Shown here one piece after another: positions 21,844 through 29,379 of a DNA stretch of 36,190 nucleotides. The notes beneath the pieces are model-generated. The model saw nothing but the letters and a program-made list of their open reading frames with translations, was not told where the DNA came from and made no database searches. The stretch is from positions 1-36,190 of the IMG/VR virus record IMGVR_UViG_3300025132_000125. One strand, given 5' to 3'. The DNA comes from a virus. A program made the translations under genes and the position numbers. The stretch's first letter is position 1; every line of letters begins with the position of its first letter.

Positions 21844-22527
21844 ATGGTCGAAGTCGTCGGCCCAAATCTCGACCAATTAGACAGTTGGTCGTCGAGCATC
21901 GACGCACTTCCTTATTCGCTCGACAATTCGATCTGGGACACGGCGGCAATTCGGGAAGTTGCAAACTACCGCAACAATCCGACGCTTGAACAACTTGACG
22001 CGCTTTCGAGCAGCATCGACGCGCTTAGTACGTCACTCGACAGTCTGACGAGTTTCGGCACTCCCGCCGCCATCACCGTGACGGCGACGGCGACGCCGGG
22101 CGTCACACTTTCGGCCAGCGGTACGGCGGCGGTCGCGGTGACGGTAAGCGCCTCGGCGTCGCGGGTCCAATCGGCAAGTGCCACGGCGGCGGTCGCGGTC
22201 ACGGCGTCGGCGAGTTTCGATCTGATTGAAAGCGTCAGCGGCAGCGCAGCGATTGCGGTGACGGTCAACTCACCGTCGGCGCTGATGGTTTACGACGGCG
22301 CGGCGAGTGCGTCGTTTGCGATTACAGCAAGCGCCACGGCGGCACTTGTTGCCGGTGCCAGCGGCACGGCGGCAATGGCCCTCACAGTCGCGGCAGACAA
22401 TGAGAAACTTGGCGAGGCGTGGTCGGAGGTATCGGCCGGCGGGGCGACGTGGTCGGAGGTATCGGCCGGCGGGGAGACTTGGACGCAAGTATCCAGCGGC
22501 AATGAAACTTGGAGCTTGGCGGCATGA
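21844..22527 (+). CDS. Repetitive Ala/Thr/Val-rich virion protein
   Basis: 227 aa in three parts. The N-terminus (about 1-75) carries two copies of an L-D-Q-L-D-x-x-S-S-S-I-D-A-L motif. About 76-195 is a series of beta-type repeats of about 30-35 residues with the core SG(T/S)AA(V/I)AVTV. The C-terminus has short Trp repeats (WSEVSAGG.TW). It resembles repetitive tail-associated proteins of podoviruses and is probably surface-exposed or links tail parts. The ATGA overlap with the tail-hub gene suggests they act together. No named family. Confidence 0.65.
   Translation: MVEVVGPNLDQLDSWSSSIDALPYSLDNSIWDTAAIREVANYRNNPTLEQLDALSSSIDALSTSLDSLTSFGTPAAITVTATATPGVTLSASGTAAVAVTVSASASRVQSASATAAVAVTASASFDLIESVSGSAAIAVTVNSPSALMVYDGAASASFAITASATAALVAGASGTAAMALTVAADNEKLGEAWSEVSAGGATWSEVSAGGETWTQVSSGNETWSLAA
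22418..22474 (+). repeat. Tandem 30-bp repeat in the coding sequence
   Basis: A 27-base unit at 22418-22444 recurs unchanged at 22448-22474 (period 30 bp, 10 codons), with a third, diverged copy at about 22478-22504. It encodes the Trp-Ser-Glu-Val-Ser-Ala-Gly-Gly repeats at the C-terminus of the 21844 gene. Two identical copies point to a recent duplication and possible length variation. Confidence 0.9.
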
Positions 22528-23996
22528 TAACATTTGGCGAATGGCTGCCGGATCAACCCGCGTTGAATAACGCCGGGGCGACTGAGGCTAAAAACGTGGT
22601 CGCGGCGATGCAGGGGTATCGCTGTTTCCGCCAACTCTCGGCACTGTCGGGCGCGGCAACAAATAAGATTCGCGGCATGTTCGCCGGTAAAGACGACGAC
22701 GGCAATGCGGCGCTTTATGTCGGCGACAGTGCGAAACTCTACAAAATGAACGCCTCGACGAGTGCGCTGACCGATTTGAGCAAGGGCGGCGGCTACTCGT
22801 CGGCGGCGGGTAAGGCGTGGCGCTTCGCTCAATTTGGCGAGGCGATTATTGCGACGAATTTCAGCGACGCCATGCAGACCAATACGGTCGCTAGTGGCAG
22901 CGCATTTGCCGATCTCAGTGGGACGCCGCCACGGGCGCATTTTATTACAGTCGTCCGCGATCAAGTGATGGTCGCTAATACGCACGACTCTACCGACGGC
23001 AATAAGCCCTATCGCATCTGGTGGAGCGGGATTAATAGTCACACAAGCTGGACGCCAGGAACGGCGCTTTCGGACTATCAAGACGTGGCCGACGCGGGCA
23101 ACTGCACGGGCCTAGTTGGCGGCGAATACGGCATCGCTTTATTTGAGAAATCAATTGTGCGCTTGTCCTTTGTCGGCGCTCCGCTGATCTATCAGGTTGA
23201 CAAGTTGACAAATGAGCGCGGTTGCGCGGTTCCCGGTTCTGTCGCCAGCGTCGGTCCGTCGATGGTGTTCTTCTTAAGCGACGACGGGTTCTATTTGTTG
23301 CGCGGGAATGAAGTCGTCCCAATCGGCGCACAAAAAATTAATCGCTGGTTCCTCGACCGTTTCCAATCGGCAAACCGGGATAACGTCGTTAGCGGGGTCG
23401 ATCCAATCAACCAAAATGTGATTTGGGCTTACCCGAGCCTCAATAGCGGTGACGGCGAGAACGACGAGATACTTATATATAATTACCATCTCAATCGTTG
23501 GAGTTACGCCGAGCAAGCGACGACGGCCATCGCGCAATTATTCACGGCGGGTTATTCGCTAGAGCAACTCGACAACATCACGACCAATATCGACACGCTG
23601 CCCGCCTCGCTCGACGACACTATTTACCAAGGCGGCACGTTCTTCTTTGCGGGCGCCAAAGACAAAAAGGTTCAAGGGTTTACGGGGGATTGTCTCAACG
23701 CCACAGTCGAGACGGGCGAGTTTTCTCCCGCCCCAGGCCGACGCGCACTGGTCAATAACGTGCTTCCCTATACGTCAAGCAAGTCGGGACAATCGCCGAC
23801 AATCACGGCAGCCATTGGCTCCCGGTCGCGGCAGATTGACCAACCGACATTTGGATCGGCGTCGTCGATTAACGCGGACGGTTACTGCCCCGTCAGGTCG
23901 TCGGGCGCGTTTCATCGGGTCAGAATATCAACGAGCGGCGACTATGATTTGTTGCAGGGCGTCGATGTTGACCTACAGCAATCGGGACTACGTTAA
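22524..23996 (+). CDS. Tail hub / packaged-DNA stabilisation protein (P22 gp10-like)
   Basis: 490 aa. FGEWLPDQPALNNAGATEAKNV near the N-terminus followed by beta-rich segments (AALYVGDSAKLYKMN, VMVANTHD, IWWSGINSHTSW, GGEYGIALFEKSIVRLSF, VFFLSDDGFYLLRGNEV) is the beta-propeller pattern of gp10-like nozzle proteins. These bind the adaptor ring and carry the tail spikes. The ATG at 22524 overlaps the previous stop. Residues about 350-377 hold a copy of the L-E-Q-L-D...I-D-T-L-P-A-S-L-D motif found in the preceding gene. Confidence 0.8.
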   Translation: MITFGEWLPDQPALNNAGATEAKNVVAAMQGYRCFRQLSALSGAATNKIRGMFAGKDDDGNAALYVGDSAKLYKMNASTSALTDLSKGGGYSSAAGKAWRFAQFGEAIIATNFSDAMQTNTVASGSAFADLSGTPPRAHFITVVRDQVMVANTHDSTDGNKPYRIWWSGINSHTSWTPGTALSDYQDVADAGNCTGLVGGEYGIALFEKSIVRLSFVGAPLIYQVDKLTNERGCAVPGSVASVGPSMVFFLSDDGFYLLRGNEVVPIGAQKINRWFLDRFQSANRDNVVSGVDPINQNVIWAYPSLNSGDGENDEILIYNYHLNRWSYAEQATTAIAQLFTAGYSLEQLDNITTNIDTLPASLDDTIYQGGTFFFAGAKDKKVQGFTGDCLNATVETGEFSPAPGRRALVNNVLPYTSSKSGQSPTITAAIGSRSRQIDQPTFGSASSINADGYCPVRSSGAFHRVRISTSGDYDLLQGVDVDLQQSGLR

Positions 23997-24313
23997 TGCC
24001 GACAACGAGTTTTCGCGCCCTGTCGCCCTTTGCGGACTCACGCGAGACGAGTGAGGTCGTCAATAACATTCTCGCGGGAAAGATGAACGCGACCGCAAGT
24101 GTCACACTGACTAATAGTGCGACATCAACTGCCGTCACCGACTACCGCGTCGGCCCCGAGAGTGTCGTCTTATTTATGCCAACGACGGCAGACGGTGCGA
24201 CGGAGTTGGCGGCGGGCGGCATGTATGTCAGCGCCCGAGCGAAAAATACATTCACGATCACGCACTCAAGCGCGACGACGACGCGGTCATTTGACTATGT
24301 CGTCATTGGATAA
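23996..24313 (+). CDS. Small virion protein (105 aa)
   Basis: 105-aa beta-rich protein. RVGPESVVLFMPTTADGATELAAGG...YVSAR...TFTITHSSATTTRSFDYVVIG is a pattern I know from phages of many types, usually between tail hub and tail genes; the exact role is unclear (probably a small tail or decoration component). It starts within the stop of the tail-hub gene (TAATG). Confidence 0.75.
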   Translation: MPTTSFRALSPFADSRETSEVVNNILAGKMNATASVTLTNSATSTAVTDYRVGPESVVLFMPTTADGATELAAGGMYVSARAKNTFTITHSSATTTRSFDYVVIG

Positions 24314-24656
24314 TTGGGATAAGGCCGAGCCGCATATCCTGGCCGCGCTTGTAAATTGCGGGAACACACACGCGCCGAGCGACGTGCGGCGCATGATTAA
24401 GGAAGGCACTGCCGCGCTGTTCGTCGGCGAAGACAGTGCAATCGTCACGCAAGAAATTGACACGCCGACCGGGCGGCTTCTGCACTTCTGGCTGGCGGGT
24501 GGTGAATTGGAAGAACTGGCCGAGATGTCGGCGTCGATAGAGACGGCGGCCAAGGCCAAAGGGATTAGCCGCGTTTCCATTGTGGGGCGACGCGGCTGGC
24601 AAAAGGCGCTGCCGGGGTATCGCGAGGCGGGCGTCATTTTAATGAAGGAAATTTAA
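24297..24656 (+). CDS. GNAT-fold-like phage protein
   Basis: 119 aa. A conserved phage pattern: WDKAEPHILAAL, SDVRRMIKEGTAALFVGEDSAIVTQ, LLHFWLAGGELEELAEMSASIETAAKAKGISRVSIVGRRGWQKALPGY. The order of strands and the final G-R-x-G-W-x-x-x-L resemble GNAT acetyltransferase-like proteins encoded near podovirus tail genes. Whether it has acetyltransferase activity or is structural is unknown. It overlaps the previous gene by 17 bases. Confidence 0.75.
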   Translation: MSSLDNWDKAEPHILAALVNCGNTHAPSDVRRMIKEGTAALFVGEDSAIVTQEIDTPTGRLLHFWLAGGELEELAEMSASIETAAKAKGISRVSIVGRRGWQKALPGYREAGVILMKEI

Positions 24657-24657
24657 T

Positions 24658-25548
24658 ATGAGTTTTTTGGGTGATCTGTTCGGCAGCAAGCCTAGCCCCG
24701 TGTCGGTTGCGACAACCAGCAACGCGCCGCCATCCTACATTGAGGGGCCGTTAAAAGACGCGATCAATACGGCGGTCGATATTGGCGGAAAGCCACTTCA
24801 ATATTATCCTAACCAAACGTATGTCGATTTTAGTCCGACGACGATGGGCGCCATTGAGATGGGCGAGGCGCGGGCGACCGGCGGCAGCCCCCTCGTATCG
24901 TCGGCACAAGATTTTACGAACACGGCTATCGGCGGCGGCTTCACAAACCCGGCGGCAAATATGCTGATGTCCACGGCGCAGGGCGATTTCCTGTCTGGCA
25001 ACAATCCGTATCTCAGCGCGGCGATGCAGCCCGCCATTGACCAAGTCCAAGGCCAGTTTTCTCAATTCGGGCGGCTCGGCTCTGGCGCCAACATGGGCGC
25101 AATGACGAGCGCCCTGGCGCCGGTCTACGCGCAAAACTACGCGACCGAGCGACAAAACCAACTCGCGGCGCAGAACGCCATCGGCGGTTTGGCACAACAA
25201 GACTTTGCAAACCGGATCGGCGCGGCGGCAATGGCGCCGACACTGGCCGCGCAAGACTACACCGACATCGGCCAACTATTGAACTTCGGCGCTATGCGTG
25301 AGGCGAAGACCGGCGAGGCGCTGGCTAGTGATATCGACAAATACAATTTTGAGCAGCAAGAGCCACAGACGCGCCTTGCCAATCTTCTCGCGGCACTGAG
25401 AGGCGGCACGATGGGATCAACATCGTCTCAGCCGATTTACGCCGACCCGACATCGGCCGCCATCGGCAACATTGCGACGCTGGCGGGGGGCGCCAAATTG
25501 GCGGGCGACGCGGGTCTATTTAACTTCCTTGGAGGGCTTTTCCCATGA
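24658..25548 (+). CDS. Probable internal virion (ejection) protein A
   Basis: 296 aa. Starts MSFLGDLFG, followed by a Gly/Ala/Gln-rich protein with SGNNPYLSAAMQPAIDQVQGQFSQFGRLGSGANMGAMTSALAP, a segment typical of short-tailed-phage internal proteins that leave the capsid with the DNA. The C-terminus is small and hydrophobic (AIGNIATLAGGAKLAGDAGLFNFLGGLF), suited to membrane insertion. First of three consecutive genes of this kind, all coupled. Confidence 0.75.
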   Translation: MSFLGDLFGSKPSPVSVATTSNAPPSYIEGPLKDAINTAVDIGGKPLQYYPNQTYVDFSPTTMGAIEMGEARATGGSPLVSSAQDFTNTAIGGGFTNPAANMLMSTAQGDFLSGNNPYLSAAMQPAIDQVQGQFSQFGRLGSGANMGAMTSALAPVYAQNYATERQNQLAAQNAIGGLAQQDFANRIGAAAMAPTLAAQDYTDIGQLLNFGAMREAKTGEALASDIDKYNFEQQEPQTRLANLLAALRGGTMGSTSSQPIYADPTSAAIGNIATLAGGAKLAGDAGLFNFLGGLFP

Positions 25549-26672
25549 GCCTACTTGACGCCCTGATTTCCCCCGCCGACAAACAAGACGCGGCCCTGAT
25601 GGGCTTACTGCAACTCGGGTCGCAGTTTGCCAACCGTGGCGCCCCACGGTTGACGCCGACGCCGCCGCCGATTGATTTGGCGGGGCCGTTGAACACCTAC
25701 CGCCAAGGTCTGAACACGGCGTTGCAGCGCGGCATGATGGCGAAAGAATTGCAAAAGCAAAAAGACCTCAAGGCTTTGTTCGCTGATCCAAAAATGATGT
25801 CAGGCATCCCGACAGCGATCCAACCGTTTATCCGCAATGTAGGCGCGGCAGACCCGTCGGCTGGTTTGTCAATGGCGGGAAATGTAATTGCGAACCAGTA
25901 CAAGTATCGAAAGCCCACTTATCGGAATGTCGAGGTAAGGCAACAAGACGGTACATTTGTGCCGCAAGTTCTGTCGGGGACACAGATTGCCGGACTGCAA
26001 CAGCAAGGCGTCGCAGTGCGCCCTTACAACGCCCCACCGCACACTGTTTTTAACATGAGCGGCAAGCTTGGGACGACACTTGGCGAAAAACAAATCGATG
26101 CTTGGTCGGAAGCGCAAGAGACTCTCTCGACGGCAGTGGGATTAAAAAATGACGCCCAACAACTTTTGGGCCTCTTAAAAGAAGGGGGAGTCGAAACCGG
26201 GTTCGGGCAAAATATGATTCTTGAGGGTCAGAAATTTGCCAAACGTCTTGGCTTGAATGAGGCCGCAGATTTGAGCGGAGCAGAATTGTTCCAGGCGATT
26301 GCCACCCGTATGACCTTGCCGTTAGTCAAGACGCTTGGCGTCAACCCCACCGATAAAGATTTGGATTTTGTTATCCAAGGGCAAGCGGAGTTGTCAAAGA
26401 CTAAGGCGGGGAACATCAGATTGCTAAACGCTTTAGTCGAGAAGCAACGCCGTGTAGAGGCGAGGGCAAGGCTCAGAATGAAGTTTTTTGAAGACAACGC
26501 CGACTTATTAGAAACTAACCCGTTTGAGTACACTAAAAAGTTTAGTCGTAAGTTGAGGGCGTTAGAAAGTAGCTTCGCACAACCACGCCCCACGTCGAGT
26601 GCCGGGCCGACTAGAAGGCAAAGAATCGGCGCGTTTTTCTCTGGCAATAAAAACAGCGGAGCGTCGCAATGA
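25545..26672 (+). CDS. Probable internal virion (ejection) protein B
   Basis: 375 aa, helical and Gln/Leu-rich. N-terminal MSLLDALISPADKQDAALMGLLQLG, a conserved-looking centre (GFGQNMILEGQKFAKRLGL, LFQAIATRMTLPLVKTLGVNPTDKDLDFVI), and a basic C-terminus (RRQRIGAFFSGNK). The pattern is common in phage ejection proteins that form part of the DNA-delivery channel. ATGA overlap at both ends places it in one translational unit with its neighbours. Confidence 0.7.
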   Translation: MSLLDALISPADKQDAALMGLLQLGSQFANRGAPRLTPTPPPIDLAGPLNTYRQGLNTALQRGMMAKELQKQKDLKALFADPKMMSGIPTAIQPFIRNVGAADPSAGLSMAGNVIANQYKYRKPTYRNVEVRQQDGTFVPQVLSGTQIAGLQQQGVAVRPYNAPPHTVFNMSGKLGTTLGEKQIDAWSEAQETLSTAVGLKNDAQQLLGLLKEGGVETGFGQNMILEGQKFAKRLGLNEAADLSGAELFQAIATRMTLPLVKTLGVNPTDKDLDFVIQGQAELSKTKAGNIRLLNALVEKQRRVEARARLRMKFFEDNADLLETNPFEYTKKFSRKLRALESSFAQPRPTSSAGPTRRQRIGAFFSGNKNSGASQ

Positions 26673-28693
26673 GCGCTCAAAAATCCCTCGATGAGCTAGA
26701 ATCTGGTTTATTAGAACAATCAAAATCCCCCGACGGTTTAGGCAAAGACGGTGCGAGACTTTTAGAATTACTGCAAAGTGGTCCCGTTCTTGAGGGCGGC
26801 CCGTCGGCGTTTGCGGCGGGTTTAACTTTTAATTTTTCTGACGAAGTCATTGGTTTTGTCCAAGATGTACTTGGCAGTAATGATGAACTGACGGGCTTAA
26901 TAAATAAATTTAGAGCGTCGGAAGACCAGCCGCCATTATCTGCCGGAGATGTTAGCACCGAGTTAGAGCGTCGATCATTGCGGCAATACCGCAAGACCGA
27001 CCCGGTCAAGGCATTTGGTTATGAAATGGGCGGGGCGATGCTGCCCGCCGCCCTAATTCCCGGCGGCGGCCAAGCCAATCTGGGGCGGGTTGCTCTAACT
27101 GGTCTGGCGTCGGGCGCACTCAGCGGCACGGGTGCGGCGGACGACGGTAATCGTCTCCAAGGCGCAGTGGTCGGCGGCGGAACTGGATTTGTTGCCAGCC
27201 CCCTTACAACTCTTGCTGGGAGAGGTGCCGGAAAAGCATACCGTGGCATCTTTAAACCCGGTGCAGCGCAACAAGGCGTCAATCAGGCCGACCAAATGGC
27301 GCGGTCAGCAATCGAGGCCGACGCCGGATCACTGCGACAGGCCGGAAGGGCGTTGCAAGCATCGCGGGCGGCGGGCAAGCCCATGTCGCTTGTCGATATG
27401 GGACCAAACTCTCGCGGCCTCACCGACGCGGCCCGCATTGTTGGCAATGTCGGCAGTAACGCCCGCAAGACGGTTGGAGATTTTTTGCAGCGACGTGACC
27501 TTGATGCTGTGAAGCGGATTTCGGGAGACTTGCAGAAAGCATTTGGGAAACGCGCCCGGTTTTTCCCAGAGTTTAAGTCGATGACTGAGCGCCGGTCGCG
27601 CCTGGGCGGCAAGTTATATCAGCGGGCAAACAAAAAGATGTTGCCCGTTAATAGTGAAGTCATCTCTTTATTTCAAAGGGGCAGTGTTCGTAGCGCCCTT
27701 AGAAAAGGGTACGAAATAGCACGAGAGGAAGGCATCAACTTACCGCCGATTCGCGTAATTGAACGAGACGGAGTTTTCCGTCTGGTTACTCAAAAAGGTA
27801 AGCCGGTCAAAGAAATCCAAACTCAACTCATGCACTACATAAAAATGGGGCTGGACGACAAAGTCTTCACAGGCCGGTCGCCGACGAGCGGCATCGGATC
27901 AACCGAGCTAGGCGCAATCAAGGCGACGCGGGCTAAGTTACTCGATTTTATGGACGCCCGTAATCCAGGCTACAAGATGGCGCGAAATTATTGGGCTGGG
28001 GCCACGTCGGCGCTTGATGCGATGAAGAACGGGCGTAATTTCTTGCGGGCCGACCCAGATGAGTTGGCCGACGACATTGGTCGTATGAGCAAAAGCGAAA
28101 AAGAAGCGTTTCGCGTCGGTGCCATGCAAAATCTTATGGACCGGGTTGAGGGCGATATTGAGACGGCCAACATTGCGCGGAACTTAATTAAAAGGCAGCG
28201 CAACAAAGATTTGATCCGGCTTACTTTTGAGCCGGGCAATAGAGGAGCCGCCCAATTCAATAAATTTATGCGGAATCTCACGCGAGAGATTGATATGAAA
28301 ACTTCATCGTCCACGGTGATGGGCAATTCTCAAACGGCGGCTAGAACTGAGGCCATTGCCGCATTAAGAGAAGGCGCCGCCCGGCAAATCCCCACGGCGC
28401 GGGGCATCCCCGACATAGTCATTGGGTTGCTGCGCCGGAACGCCCAAGACCTTACTGACGAACAACTGAGAAACGCTGCAAACAGGTTGGCGCAAGTCTT
28501 CACGACTACTGACCCGGCGGGCGTGTCTCGCATTTTGCGGCAATTAGAAACCCCCACTGGCGTCAAGCAAGTTCTACAAACAATCGGGGCCGATGTGCCG
28601 ACAGGAATTGCTAGTCGTGCAATCAATCCGATGGGCGTCGGGAATTTACTTGGCAGCCGCGCCCAGGGGCTTCTCAGTAACATCATGCAATAG
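26669..28693 (+). CDS. Probable internal virion (ejection) protein C
   Basis: 674 aa. An N-terminal helical part (TFNFSDEVIGFVQDVLG), then a Gly/Ala-rich hydrophobic segment (about 110-190: GYEMGGAMLPAALIPGGG...GLASGALSGTGA...GGGTGFVASPLTTLAG) that looks like a pair of membrane-inserting glycine-zipper helices, followed by long helices rich in Arg/Lys to the end. This is the layout of large podovirus ejection proteins. No lysozyme or protease motif is seen. Last gene before the fibre block. Confidence 0.75.
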   Translation: MSAQKSLDELESGLLEQSKSPDGLGKDGARLLELLQSGPVLEGGPSAFAAGLTFNFSDEVIGFVQDVLGSNDELTGLINKFRASEDQPPLSAGDVSTELERRSLRQYRKTDPVKAFGYEMGGAMLPAALIPGGGQANLGRVALTGLASGALSGTGAADDGNRLQGAVVGGGTGFVASPLTTLAGRGAGKAYRGIFKPGAAQQGVNQADQMARSAIEADAGSLRQAGRALQASRAAGKPMSLVDMGPNSRGLTDAARIVGNVGSNARKTVGDFLQRRDLDAVKRISGDLQKAFGKRARFFPEFKSMTERRSRLGGKLYQRANKKMLPVNSEVISLFQRGSVRSALRKGYEIAREEGINLPPIRVIERDGVFRLVTQKGKPVKEIQTQLMHYIKMGLDDKVFTGRSPTSGIGSTELGAIKATRAKLLDFMDARNPGYKMARNYWAGATSALDAMKNGRNFLRADPDELADDIGRMSKSEKEAFRVGAMQNLMDRVEGDIETANIARNLIKRQRNKDLIRLTFEPGNRGAAQFNKFMRNLTREIDMKTSSSTVMGNSQTAARTEAIAALREGAARQIPTARGIPDIVIGLLRRNAQDLTDEQLRNAANRLAQVFTTTDPAGVSRILRQLETPTGVKQVLQTIGADVPTGIASRAINPMGVGNLLGSRAQGLLSNIMQ

Positions 28694-28701
28694 AGGAAAT
28701 C

Positions 28702-29367
28702 ATGGCTAAAACATCTTGGAACGACTACAGCGCTACAAGCGCCAGCAATACCGACATAGATTCTATTAATATAGATGAGGGTTGCCCACCCAGTGGCATA
28801 AATAACGCGATCCGCGAACTTATGGCCCATACTGCCGACGTGGTCTCCGGTACGACGGCCCTGGCGTCAATTAACATTGACGGCGGCAGCATCACGGGCA
28901 TCACCGACCTCGCCGTCGCCGACGGCGGTACGGGCGCCAGTGACGCCTCGACGGCCAGGACAAACCTCGGGCTTGTAATCGGCACCGATGTCCAAGCCTA
29001 TGACGCGCAGAACGCATTGACCGACACGGCGCAAACCTTTACGGCGGCGCAACGTGCGACGATTACGACGTTGACCGACGGCGCGACAATCACGCCCGAC
29101 TTTGCGGCGTCGAATAACTACGTTGTGACGTTGGGGGGCAATCGCACTCTCGCAAACCCAACAAACTTAACGGCGGGTCAATCTGGTTCGATCTTTGTCG
29201 TCCAAGACGGCACTGGCAGCCGGACGCTTTCATTCGGTTCGTATTGGGATTTTGCCGCCGGTACGGCGCCGACCCTGACGACCACGGCGGCGAGTGTTGA
29301 CCGCATTGATTACGTTGTCCGGTCCACGACTTCGATTCACGCCGTTTTCACTGCGAATTACTCATAA
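28702..29367 (+). CDS. Tail fibre protein
   Basis: 221 aa. SWNDYSATSASNTDIDSINIDEGCPPSGINNAIRELM is the typical start of phage fibre stalk proteins. DLAVADGGTGASDASTARTNLGL is the widespread GGTGAS linker repeat before a receptor part. The C-terminal about 110-221 is a beta-rich domain (TLTDGATITPDFAASNNYVVTLGGNRTL...GSYWDF) known from many marine phage fibres. Own ribosome site GAGGAAATC. Confidence 0.85.
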   Translation: MAKTSWNDYSATSASNTDIDSINIDEGCPPSGINNAIRELMAHTADVVSGTTALASINIDGGSITGITDLAVADGGTGASDASTARTNLGLVIGTDVQAYDAQNALTDTAQTFTAAQRATITTLTDGATITPDFAASNNYVVTLGGNRTLANPTNLTAGQSGSIFVVQDGTGSRTLSFGSYWDFAAGTAPTLTTTAASVDRIDYVVRSTTSIHAVFTANYS

Positions 29368-29379
29368 GGATTTACGGTC

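Noticed and set aside
22290-23081. 263-codon open frame on the minus strand
   Set aside because: Lies opposite the well-supported repetitive and tail-hub genes. It has no ribosome site or recognisable protein features, and long antisense frames are expected with this codon bias.
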